From: Tieghemiomyces parasiticus
Taxonomy: Eukaryota > Kickxellomycota > Dimargaritomycetes > Dimargaritales > Dimargaritaceae
Assembly: GCA_027575765.1 (NCBI GenBank)
Contig: JANBPT010000593.1
Coordinates: 1-29,215 of the forward strand
DNA: 29,215 nt
Reading direction: 5' to 3'
Part shown: one piece after another, positions 10,524 to 19,881 of the stretch
Layout of the letters: each line of letters opens with the position of its first letter
How positions within the stretch are numbered: position 1 is the first letter of the stretch
Position numbers and translations under genes: made by a program
The notes under the pieces: generated by a model
What the model saw: only the letters and a program-made list of their open reading frames with translations
The model's database searches: none
Told to the model about the DNA's origin: nothing

Positions 10524-13500
10524 CTACCAGTCCTCCTCGTACATACCGCGCAGATCCTGGCGGCGAGTCGAGGATTCTGGACACGAATCCGTGTCGCTAC
10601 CGTCCGAATCGGAGCACGGCGAGAGGGCGTCGTCCGAAACTAGCTCGGAATCTTCGGTCACACCGGAGGTCTGGCTGACCCCGTGGGGGCGGCGTGGGTA
10701 GCCGAAGGAGGCGAACGGATCATGGGCGCCCTCTCTCGGTTCTGAAGTTTCAGCAGCGTGATACAGGTGGTGACCATCACCCATATCAATCACAGCCGCG
10801 TGAAGCGGGTCGTGTTCCGGAAGGGTCTCGAGCGGGTGGCGGATAACGGGCGCGGGATGAGAGTCTCGACCGTCGCGGATTATGGTGGACCCCCCGGCTG
10901 GCACAGACCGGACGGCGCCAGAAATCGGGTCGACGGGGGCGGAAACGCTGACCGAGGGTGGCGGGGACGCTCGGCCCGGTAGGGTACGTGCCTCGCTGGC
11001 GGGCACGATGAGCGGCCGGGCCTCGGTGGGCTGGTGCTGAGCGGCTGCGGATGGGTTGAGTGCGTTCCAGATCGATCCGGAGATCCGGCCGGCGGTGCTC
11101 GATGGTGCCAAGTCTGCCGAGGGCCCACAAAAGTCGAGTGAAGAAGAGGATAGGTGAAGGCGGCCTAGAGAATGGCGGCGGGTAACCGAGCTATCACGGG
11201 TGCTGCGTGAGGCCCGGGTACCGCTGGGCCCGCTACTAGATTCCAAGTCGTCCAGGGAGGTCCGTGGCGCGTCCAAGACCACTGAAGGCGACGAGGCCGA
11301 GGCCAAACGAGGCGGCACGAGGGTGATCTGGGAGGTGCGATGCGGCACGGAATCCAACGTTCGGGCCGCCAGAGGAGTAATCGGAAGCTCCAGGCCACGC
11401 AGGACGTATCTGGGGTGATCCGAGAGCACCGAATCGCGCGGACTGTCGTACTGGCTGACGCCGTGAGGGAAGGCAATGGAAGTAGACGGCAGCTCGGACG
11501 GGGACCCGTCAGGATGGGGCTCGACACGAGTGGGACTCGCGGGTGTCTCACGGTCCGGACTGGAGAAGGAGCGGCGGATGGCGGTGAACAAGTGGCCAAA
11601 GTCACTACGACTGGACCGGTTGCGCGCGCGGAACGGGAAGGGCCACAGGGTGCGGTCCTGCTCTTCCAATCGGGGCCGGGGTCGGACCGGCGGCGGCTCA
11701 TCGAGGTCGGTTTTATCAACATGCGGAGAGGAACCAGCGGAGCGGTCACCAAAAATGCGCTGTGTGTTGACTGTCAGGTCCTTGGCGGTACGGTTGATAA
11801 CTTCGTAGGTGCGGTACAGGTACGGGATGTGGTCGAGCAGGGACCGGCGCGAGGCCGAGAGTTCGTCATAGTGCTGGCCGATCTTGTGGGTCGAACGAAG
11901 GCGACCCGCGGCCGGATTAGTAGCCAGGAGGGCAGCGGTGACCAAAGCGCTGTCGAGCTCGACGCATTCGCGTTCCAGATTATGGTACAGGCGCTGAAGC
12001 GGGTTGCACGGCAGCCACAGGCGCCGGGTCAGCGGCTTGATAAGGCGCGGATGTAGATACGATTCGAGTGGGGAGCTCAGGTCCTGGGTGCGCTTGAGGT
12101 TGGACACCGAGGCGTCGTTGGCGGACAGATCGCTCTCGGGTAGAGAGACCAGGGACAGCGGCCGAGTCAGGTCGGCGCCGCGTGGGCTGAAGGGCGGTGT
12201 GCCGGGCGAGGTCGGGATGGAGGCGGTGCCCGAGCCAGCGGGACCAGCGGCGGCTGAGGTACTCCGCGATCTGTTAGGTAGGCGCAGGGAGGTCTCCTCC
12301 ATTCCAGCCCTCATGAGGCCAATCTCGCGAGCGTGCAGTGGGTCCTCCTGGCGGTGGAGGGTGTGGCGGCGCAGCGTTGCGGCTCGACCAGATACCGTAT
12401 GGCTGGGTTGAAGGCACGGATAGCCCGACATGGAGCGAATCACGCGGGGTTGGGCACCGCGGTACATCTGTAGCATGACCGGGTCGTCGGCGGTGTAGTC
12501 CACGGAAGACACAAACAGGGTCAAGCGGGCGCATTCCCACCACTGCCATAGCGCGGTCAGCCAAGCCGAGAGGCGACCGTTCCGGACGCTGGTGGGCCGA
12601 CTGCCGCCACGCTGGTCTTCGTAGTCGTCATCGTCGTCGGCCATGGAAGTGTTGGTGCTGAATTCGGAGACCAAGCTGAGAGAGGAGGGTGCCTCGTGCG
12701 GGGCGGCGGGTGGGTGCGACAGGGTGGACCGCCGGCCTTTCGAACCGGGTGCCCGTTCGGCACGCGTCAGGAACGTGGCAGTGGCTGGAGAGAGGTGCCG
12801 CGGGGAGGTAAGGGCGGCCATGGCGTCGCCTGGGCCGGTGGGGGGTGCTGGGAGGGCGGGACGGGGTGAATCAGTGCGGTCGAGTGGGACGGCCCGCATG
12901 CGAGGGAAGAGATGCTGTCGGACATAGAAGGCAAAGTAGATGCTGAGGGCAAACAACGGGACGGTAGTGATGGCCTGGGCGATGGCCTTTTTGAGGGCCA
13001 TGACTAAGATAAACACTCCCACGGCGAAGCATACGCCGAAGAGGCAAAAATTGGTAATGTCGATCCAGAACCGGCCATTGGCTTCGTACTGCTTGACGTA
13101 GGCGTACGCGAACTGGTGCTTATACACCATGTAGGCCGACACAAAGTAGAACAAGGCAAAGGGGATGATGAGCGGGGACAGGCAGGCGAAGCTGACAGTA
13201 ATGACGAAGATGAGCAGGTGGGTGGGCAGGTAGTAAAAATAGGGGAAGGACCAGGGCGACCGGTAACGTTGAGCCTTGCGAGGGGTTGACAGCAGCCAGC
13301 GGTTGTCGGCCACCAGGGTGCTGAAAAGCGGCACGCCGATCTGGGCTAGCTCAAGGTAGTGCGAGCAGCAGGTGAAGATCACGTAGTTGACGAAAAAGGC
13401 GTCGCCCTGGTTCACGAAGCCGTCAACCAGGCGACGAATCACGCTCACAGGATCCTGGATCCAGGTTTCGATGGAGTCGATGACGGGTGGGCCCACCAAA

Positions 13501-15116
13501 AAGAAAATGAGTAGGTTGAAGATGGCAAAGTAAAAGTTGCGCCGGATGACCGTCCTCTCGAGCGCCGAGTGGGAGGGAAAGTACTGCTGGCGAGAGATGG
13601 CGAACAGGATAAAGGGCAGGATGACGTTGGTCAGACTGACCAGCATGGACGGCAGATTACGGCTAATGATGTTCTGGAGCCACTGGTTCTGCACCAACAG
13701 GGGCTTCAGGAAGGGAAACACTTTGCTCAGCTTGTCCACCTTGGCCAGGGTGAGAAAGGACCCCATGGGTACTAACCAGATGATGATGAGGGTCCACACG
13801 CAGGCGTTGACCACCAGTGTGCGCACGAACTTCTGACGTTCGTCCATCAGAAAGTTGGACCAGAGCAGGTCGCGGGGCTCCGGACAGGCCCGGGTCTCCA
13901 GACTATGAATACGGCCCGACACAGCCAGCTGCACACACGCCTGGGCCGAGTTAAAGTTCTGGAAGGTAACCACGCCGTAGTGGGTGGTCTTGAACTGGGC
14001 CGGGACTCGGCCCACGCGGCGCAGCTGGCGGACCCGGCGCTCGGCCCTCGACAGTTTGTACAGATAGGTGTCAATTTTGGGGTCCCATTCCAGCTCGGAT
14101 ATGCCCTTGGCGTAGATCTTGGGCTGGCAGGCGTCGAGGATGGGGCGGTAGAGCCGGGCCAGGGCGCGCCAAAAAAAGTGCGGGTCGTCGTGGATTAGGG
14201 CCTCCAGTTCGGTGCGGTTCTTTCGGCCGCGTCGGGTGAGTTGGAGGTAGCGGCGCATGTCGGCGCAGGCCTGGTCGTGGTGCGGGGCCTTCTCGGCGTA
14301 GTCCACGGGCAGCGGGTCGAGTAGGTTGGGACGACGGCGTACCAGCCGGACAAAGCCCCGGGCCAGGTCCAGGTGGGCCTGCTCCAAGTCCTGCATGATG
14401 TTCTTGCGCTGGGTGACGCGGCGGTTGAGCTTGGAATAATTGCGGATCATGGTGGCATTTTCAACTGCACCCAGGCCGAGGCCTTCAAATAGCGCCTTGA
14501 GAGCGCCCTCAGATCGCAGGCGGCGCGGTACCCGAGAGACTAGCACCGACCGCGGCACGATGGATCCGGACCTCACCTTGAGGGCCAGCGTGTCCCCCAG
14601 CATCTTGATGTAGTCGAGGGAGTTGCGGTGCAGTAGCACGAGGATGCCGAAAGAGAACAGGTACAGGGCGGTCAGGTGGATCCACAGGAACCGGCTATTA
14701 TCGGGTAGGTGGCCGACCGAGAACTGGCTGACCTCGTTACCGCGCGCGTGTTCGTCGGATATGTAGTTCACCGGTAGTGTAGAAGCTAGAACCAGCAGGC
14801 AGCCCAGGGCCATGACGGTAGCGGCCATGCGCAGAAAGCGTAGGTGCATGACCGCGTCCAGGCCAACGTGGGTGTAGTAGAACCGTTCATCCAATCGCCA
14901 GACAGCGGGGAGCCAGCTGTAGAGACCCGGCGGGATGGGTGGGGTGGGGTTCTTGACGAGGCGGCAACGCGGGGTGAAGAGGTGCCGAAAGCGCGGCAGC
15001 TTGCGCATGAGCTCGAAGAGATGGATACAGGCGAAAATTATGACGCTGGCCACGCCGAACTGGGTGCCCACCCCAACCAGGTCCTTCTCGTAGTTGGCGT
15101 CGTCGATCGTCGCCAT
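10524..15116 (-). CDS. CSC1/OSCA/TMEM63-family (DUF221) channel with long tail
   Basis: An uninterrupted 1530-codon gene. The ATG at 15116 sits in a GCCGCC-type context; the frame opens earlier only with TTG. An N-terminal membrane part (segments about 20-36, 95-113 and 145-163) is followed by a cytosolic RRM-like domain (about 185-410, with VLVSRVP and HYGVVTFQNF). The DUF221 core runs from about 415 to 735: P.DLLWSNF leads into helices near 432-456, 490-508, 525-545, 572-590, 625-665, 685-708 and 715-732, and the helix near 634-660 has the typical SPLIIPFALFYF pattern. CSC1 and OSCA proteins are osmosensitive or mechanosensitive cation channels; in fungi they sit in the plasma or internal membranes. 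The tail, 741-1530, is Ser/Pro/Arg-rich and mostly disordered. It holds an acidic patch (826-835), a Trp-rich segment (852-870) and, at 1020-1045, a YLHPRL...LWLP block resembling the PHM7_ext domain of fungal homologues. Typical family members are far shorter. Function is inferred from family. Confidence 0.93.
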   Translation of the reverse strand: MATIDDANYEKDLVGVGTQFGVASVIIFACIHLFELMRKLPRFRHLFTPRCRLVKNPTPPIPPGLYSWLPAVWRLDERFYYTHVGLDAVMHLRFLRMAATVMALGCLLVLASTLPVNYISDEHARGNEVSQFSVGHLPDNSRFLWIHLTALYLFSFGILVLLHRNSLDYIKMLGDTLALKVRSGSIVPRSVLVSRVPRRLRSEGALKALFEGLGLGAVENATMIRNYSKLNRRVTQRKNIMQDLEQAHLDLARGFVRLVRRRPNLLDPLPVDYAEKAPHHDQACADMRRYLQLTRRGRKNRTELEALIHDDPHFFWRALARLYRPILDACQPKIYAKGISELEWDPKIDTYLYKLSRAERRVRQLRRVGRVPAQFKTTHYGVVTFQNFNSAQACVQLAVSGRIHSLETRACPEPRDLLWSNFLMDERQKFVRTLVVNACVWTLIIIWLVPMGSFLTLAKVDKLSKVFPFLKPLLVQNQWLQNIISRNLPSMLVSLTNVILPFILFAISRQQYFPSHSALERTVIRRNFYFAIFNLLIFFLVGPPVIDSIETWIQDPVSVIRRLVDGFVNQGDAFFVNYVIFTCCSHYLELAQIGVPLFSTLVADNRWLLSTPRKAQRYRSPWSFPYFYYLPTHLLIFVITVSFACLSPLIIPFALFYFVSAYMVYKHQFAYAYVKQYEANGRFWIDITNFCLFGVCFAVGVFILVMALKKAIAQAITTVPLFALSIYFAFYVRQHLFPRMRAVPLDRTDSPRPALPAPPTGPGDAMAALTSPRHLSPATATFLTRAERAPGSKGRRSTLSHPPAAPHEAPSSLSLVSEFSTNTSMADDDDDYEDQRGGSRPTSVRNGRLSAWLTALWQWWECARLTLFVSSVDYTADDPVMLQMYRGAQPRVIRSMSGYPCLQPSHTVSGRAATLRRHTLHRQEDPLHAREIGLMRAGMEETSLRLPNRSRSTSAAAGPAGSGTASIPTSPGTPPFSPRGADLTRPLSLVSLPESDLSANDASVSNLKRTQDLSSPLESYLHPRLIKPLTRRLWLPCNPLQRLYHNLERECVELDSALVTAALLATNPAAGRLRSTHKIGQHYDELSASRRSLLDHIPYLYRTYEVINRTAKDLTVNTQRIFGDRSAGSSPHVDKTDLDEPPPVRPRPRLEEQDRTLWPFPFRARNRSSRSDFGHLFTAIRRSFSSPDRETPASPTRVEPHPDGSPSELPSTSIAFPHGVSQYDSPRDSVLSDHPRYVLRGLELPITPLAARTLDSVPHRTSQITLVPPRLASASSPSVVLDAPRTSLDDLESSSGPSGTRASRSTRDSSVTRRHSLGRLHLSSSSLDFCGPSADLAPSSTAGRISGSIWNALNPSAAAQHQPTEARPLIVPASEARTLPGRASPPPSVSVSAPVDPISGAVRSVPAGGSTIIRDGRDSHPAPVIRHPLETLPEHDPLHAAVIDMGDGHHLYHAAETSEPREGAHDPFASFGYPRRPHGVSQTSGVTEDSELVSDDALSPCSDSDGSDTDSCPESSTRRQDLRGMYEEDW

Positions 15117-16410
15117 GGCGGGAGCGAGGAGCCAGGAATCAGCAAAAGGGATACTGAGGAATAGAGGGCGAGGGAAGGAGGTGCACGCGGGGGTCCGCAC
15201 GGGGTGGCCGAAGGAGAAGGGGACAAGACAATAAGAAAATCCGCGGCGCAAGAACTAATAAGGCCGGGTGCCGCCCTTGCGGTTAGAAAGAGCGGGGTTG
15301 GAATAGGGAAACGGCCTCGTCGGAGTTGGTGCGTGAGGGTGGTGAATATTGGGAAATTGGGCAGAGTGAATACTGGTGAAAAGATTACAGGCACCTCTCC
15401 CGCACTAGTGGACAGTGGCGAAAACGATGGTTCACACGCACTGGGAGGCGAGTCCGACCTAAAGCGGAGTGTTGGTGACTGGGGCCGCCGAAAGGCTGAA
15501 CGCTGGTTGGTACAGACGGGCGGAGTCAGCTGTCGCTCGGTTCGGAGGCGGTGGGCCAGCAGGGTTTAACAAACTGGGGGTGGGATAGAAGGCAAAGCAA
15601 GCAGGCCGCCCTCTGTGGCCAAGGGGAGGTGTGTATGGTGGATATGTAAGCACGTCCAAAGCAAGAAACGCAGTGGATGGGTGAAAGTAGGCAATTCGCG
15701 CAGGATGGTCGGGTGTCAAAAAAAAAGTTGTGCATAGATCAGCCCAGCGGAAGCGGAGGCCAAAATGCGGCGGAGGTTGACACGGGGGCTGAGAGCCACT
15801 GGGCGCCAACTAAACGGCGGATGCGAAGTAGGGACGGTCTAGCGGCCCTTGACCGTTGGGTCAGAGGGGAATTTGGGACGATGGCAAAAGCTGGCAGTTT
15901 GCAGGAAACCGGGTAGTCTAGTGAGTAGTGAGAGACAGATGCGGTCCGGAAGGCATGTGGAGGCGATGTGAGTGAGGTAATGGTCGGATTCGGTTTTAGT
16001 CGTAAATGGGAATGACTGCGGGAAGCGGGACCAGCGGACATAAAAGAGCAGAGGAGCTATGGTTGATGTCGGTAGGATAGGCGTTTGGCAGGGAATGAAT
16101 TAAAAGTAGAGAAAACAAGTGCAAGCCGTTCAGACCGAAGTGAAGGCATGTGGCTGGGGTGTGTTGTATGCGCTGGAGTGCTTGTGAGGAACAGGCGCAG
16201 AGAAGAGCGGGATGGCCTGGAAGGAGGGAGAGGGGAGATTCAAGACTGCACAGATAGTAGGTCGAGAGCAATGGCTAGAGGGGGTGGTGCAACTGGAGCT
16301 GAAAGCGTGGAGAGGTGGCCAAAGCCCTACGAACCACGACGACGGAGCGGAGGCTGGACATAAATGGTGTGTAAAATTTGGCAGAAGTGACGACAATCGC
16401 CGCACAAAGG
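15117..16410 (-). promoter_or_regulatory. Long pyrimidine-rich upstream leader of the CSC1-like gene
   Basis: For nearly 1.3 kb upstream of the CSC1 ATG, the minus strand is markedly C/T-rich, as in the leaders of the other genes but several times longer. Open frames of 90-120 codons on the minus strand (for example 15459-15809 and 15996-16271) are explained by this composition: they are Pro/Ser/Leu-rich, overlap each other and match nothing. An A9 run lies at 15718-15726. I see no convincing minus-strand TATA box near the gene, so the start may be far upstream, with a long or spliced 5' leader. Confidence 0.4.
16015..16032 (+). repeat. 18-base direct repeat, copy 1
   Basis: An 18-base word, ACTGCGGGAAGCGGGACC, recurs exactly at 25598-25615 in the same orientation. 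Both copies are non-coding. Confidence 0.7.
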
Positions 16411-16681
16411 TCTAGCGGATGACGCCAGTCTGGATGTAGCGGTACACGTCGCACACGGCGTAGGTAGCGCCTTTGGAGGTCTTGTACAACGAAAGGCGCA
16501 CGCTGTGTTACCCTGACCACCGATGGAGATCCAGAGAAGCTGACCAGGTCGTGTTGCAACACATATAGCGTGGTAAGCGCTATGGACAATCGAAAGGGGA
16601 TAGGACAGACACACCCTGCTCGAGACACTCCACGGGATCTTATACACATCGTTGACGCGTGGGCCGAGCTGTGAATTGAGG

Positions 16682-16700
16682 GGCCCCTGGTGAAGGGGCC
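16682..16700. other. GC-rich hairpin
   Basis: A perfect 7-bp stem (GGCCCCT paired with AGGGGCC) closes a 5-base loop, GGTGA. Two G-T pairs and one A-T pair could extend it outwards. No T-run follows, and no function is assigned. Confidence 0.5.
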
Positions 16701-17600
16701 TTTGTGGACCCCGACTGATAAGCGAATGTACCGCCAGGGTACGATTAATTGACAGGCCGGCCCCTCCAAGGTAACTCCCCGCCAACAACCACCGCCTTTG
16801 GAACCGTCAATGGGTAGTTTACGCGGAGCCAGAGGCTGTTAAGCGGCGGTGGGGTCAAAGGCTGACCTGTCGCTGGCTATTTTAGGGCATTGCCGCTGTG
16901 AAGGGCCCGTCAGGCCATTAGTTTCGATCTCCGCCCTGGATGTACCATTCGACCGATAAGAACCCCACCAACCAATGAGGCGCTCGACAGTTGCCATGGC
17001 AGTGCGGCTGGGCTGGCCAAACTCCGGTTGATTCGCCCCACAGGCTACACTGCAGATCTTCCTTACTCAAGCTGGTATTGAATGGGACTTCGGTGTGCCC
17101 CACGTCTACAGTGGAGTACATAAATTAAAAGTAAGCCGAATTTCCCCGGCCTGGCTTGACTCGGATGCCGAATCTATTGGTTTGGCAGGGCGTGCCGGTG
17201 GGCTGCATGCTACGTATCTTTTAGTTAGCTGCACCACCTGCAGATTAGCACGATGGTAGGTAGGCGAGGCTGCCTTGGGTTTTGAGGATGGAATTCAATA
17301 ATCGATGCTCCTGCGCTAATCTATTGGTAGGGGGTAGGTCGGTTGCCAAGGCAGCAAGTCACGCCATTATTAACTGCTACCCACAGCGCCTTTTGCCCCA
17401 GGCAAAGTATGATGGTGTCATCGTGCAGCAGTGTGTTTCTTTATACGCTCTCTAATATGTACCCCCAAGAAAATCGTACACCACGTGCATGACGGGGGCT
17501 TAAAGCAGCGCCGGGGAGGAGTGTTGGGTGGCGTGAAGAGGTGAATCTTCCAGATCACTACCTCCCGCTCGGACTGAATGACGGCCTAATTCGTGCGTCG

Positions 17601-17609
17601 CCCCCCCCC
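17601..17609. repeat. C9 homopolymer tract
   Basis: Run of nine C in the 3' flank of the GS-like gene, the same length as the other C9/G9 tracts in this window. Confidence 0.9.
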
Positions 17610-17971
17610 TCCATGATCTCACCGCGTCCATTATCCACGTTTCCCCCCTCTTGCCCCGACCGGAGTCGGCAACACCATAGGCGTGCCGCGCTCTAAACCG
17701 TTTGATACAAGCCATCGGGGCCACTCTGGGCAGGCGTCTTCTGGGTCACGCATCGACTGAGGACACCATTGGCCCTCCGTCGTGGCAATCCTACGTGAGC
17801 AACCCGACCAACACCAGACTTGCCATCAGTAAAGAACCTTTCATTTCTGTCTCTGATCAGGCTTCGTCAAATCCTGGCTAGTATAGAGCCTTCTCAAGGC
17901 ACGTAAGTTGTCTAGCAAACAGCCTGCTCCGCTAATCCCTGTTAAGTAACGGCCGATCGTCCATTGTATGG

Positions 17972-17977
17972 TTTATT
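17972..17977 (-). terminator. Poly(A) signal AATAAA of the GS-like gene
   Basis: Minus-strand AATAAA 170 bases beyond the stop at 18147-18149, the same spacing as for UMP1. Confidence 0.5.
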
Positions 17978-18146
17978 CGGTTTCGGCTTCAGTATGAAAA
18001 AACTGAGCCCTACTTTGCTACACCACTAGTAGTCAAGTGAAGTCGGTGAGATGCATCCAGGGACTACCTCGTGAAGTGAGTGCCGCTTGCATGGTGATAT
18101 GCGCGCGAGACAGGGTTCGGGTGGCCATACCAGCCCGTTTAGCAAT

Positions 18147-19881
18147 TTAAACCAGCTCCAGGTAACGCTGGTACTCCCAGTCGGTAACGGTACGCGCGTA
18201 CAGGTTCCACTCGTGGAGACGGGTCTGAATGAAGTAGTCCACAAACTCATCGCCAAGGACCTGGCGGGCAATGGAGTTAGGTGCGCGTAGGTCACGCACG
18301 GCGTCCAGTAGGTTGCTGCTCAACGGAGTCCCGTTGGGCGAGTCCGGGTTGTATCTGCCGGTGACGTTGGGAAGGGTCGATTTTCCATCGCTATCTTTGG
18401 GGTAGTCCACGGCAACCGTCGTGGGGATGGAGTCGGACGATGAGCCAGCCTCGCCCAGGGCCGGGATGGGAATGCGGCTTAGATTATGCTTGATCCCCCA
18501 TAGGCCGCACGCAAAACTCGCGGCGACTGAAAGGTAGGGGTTGGCGTCGGCTCCGGGCACGCGCAACTCGACGTGGGCCGATTGTCCTAGCCTTTTAAGC
18601 TCCTCGGCCGATAGTAACTCGACGTTGGCAGGGATCTCAGGCATGATGACACGCAAAGCCGAAGTGCGCTTCCGGTACGACCAGTCAACGTACACCGGGG
18701 CCCAGTTGTTCTCCACCAGTCGCTTGTAGCTGTTGACGGTCGGGGCTAGGAACGCCAGGATGCTAGGCAAACCGACCAAGATGCCCGTGATGAACGACGC
18801 AAAGGTATCGCTCATACCGGGCATACGATAAGGATCAGCCTCGGTGGCTCGGGCCGCCGGGTCAAAGAAAAGGTTCTCACCCGTCGAGCGCGATTTGACA
18901 GACATATGGAGGTGTCCGGAGCAGCCCGGGCGTCCGTTAAACGGTTTAGCCATGAAGGACGGAATAATACCGTGCTTGATACCGACCTGCTTGCTGAGCA
19001 TCTTAAATATGGTGGCCTGGTCAACCAGCTTCGTAGCGTGGGTGTGCTCCAGAGCGATCTCGTAGACTCCCGGGCCTGGGGGAAGAGCGTGGAGGCGGCG
19101 TACATGTAACGACAGTGAGGGTCAGGCGTGGATCTCTTTAGTGGCGGCCACACGAGAAGAGGGTGCGTGGTAAATTGAGATGGAGGCTGCTCTCCGCGCT
19201 ATACATCACTAACTTACCCAATTCCGTATGGAAGGTCTCTAGGGAGATACCCATCTGGCCGCAGGTACGCATAATATCGTCCACATAGGCTTTGTTCTCA
19301 AACGGACGCAGGGAGGAGGCGAAGCAGTTACCCGAGGTAATGGGTACGAGGGATTTAGGATCCATGGGGCCCTCTGGCCGAACGTAGTTGACAAACTCAT
19401 ACTCCAGGCCCACCATCGGATCCATATCCAGATCTGCATACGCCTGGAACACGCGCTTCGACGCGTGGCGAGGGCACGTGGTCGCGGGGGCTCCTTTCAC
19501 ATCCACTAGGTTAAGCAAACAGAAAGGTACACCATCTTCGAGCGGGAGGCGCACCAGGGTCTCGGTTGCAGCACTGGCTACCAGATCAATGTAGCCTTCC
19601 TGGGAGCGATTGATGGTAGAGAATAGCCCATCCTGGATGTCCAGGTCGTAAAAGCCACTGCACATGCCGATACCGGACTTGACGCGGCTTACGAGGACGT
19701 TCTTGATGCGGATCTGGCCATCAACGTCCACCAAACCTACGGTAATACGCTTGTCGTCCTTGAGTTCTTCAATGAGCTCTTCAACGGTCAGGCGGCAACG
19801 GCCGGCCAAGTCGCACGTAGGTTTAGCGGGGTTCTCCGGCTTACCATGTGGAGCGGAGGACTTGTGGGTGTCATTCAGCAT
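18147..19881 (-). CDS. Glutamine synthetase I-like enzyme (ammonia- or amine-glutamate ligase)
   Basis: Two exons, 19218-19881 and 18147-19075, are separated by a 142-base phase 1 intron (GTAAGT to CCCCCAG) and give 530 residues. The spliced junction reads HTE-LGPGVYE, restoring a GS active-site strand. Family features are GLEYEF with Glu160/Glu162, Glu220 and Glu227 (metal and substrate ligands), FMAKPF (262-267), SGHLHMS with His275 and His277 (ATP/metal), W...YRKRTSALRV (about 346-363), and ELRVPGADANPYL with Glu391 and Arg393. These belong to the type I-like group. Fungal assimilatory GS is usually the shorter type II enzyme (about 350 residues), so a specialised role is likely, for example gamma-glutamylation of an amine. 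The Gln before the catalytic strand in classical GSI (GQxE) is Val225 here (GVYE). The protein seems cytosolic, with no targeting peptide. It is divergent from GlnRS, 2.9 kb away. The substrate is not shown by the sequence. Confidence 0.88.

Larger units (their letters stand above)
16411..18146. other. Intergenic region, no supported gene
   Basis: About 1.7 kb between the CSC1 leader and the 3' end of the GS-like gene. It contains a small GC-rich hairpin, a C9 run at 17601-17609 and a minus-strand poly(A) signal at 17972-17977. Open frames at 16275-16788 (minus, two overlapping frames of about 150-165 codons) lack codon bias and family features. No RNA gene was recognised. Confidence 0.5.

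Noticed and set aside
16682..16700. Hairpin as a transcription terminator
   Set aside because: There is no T-run after it, and bacterial-type terminators do not apply to a fungal nuclear genome.
15459..16788. Series of overlapping minus-strand frames of 79-164 codons
   Set aside because: Pro/Ser/Leu-rich, mutually overlapping, often starting at non-ATG codons; best explained by the pyrimidine-rich leader and chance.
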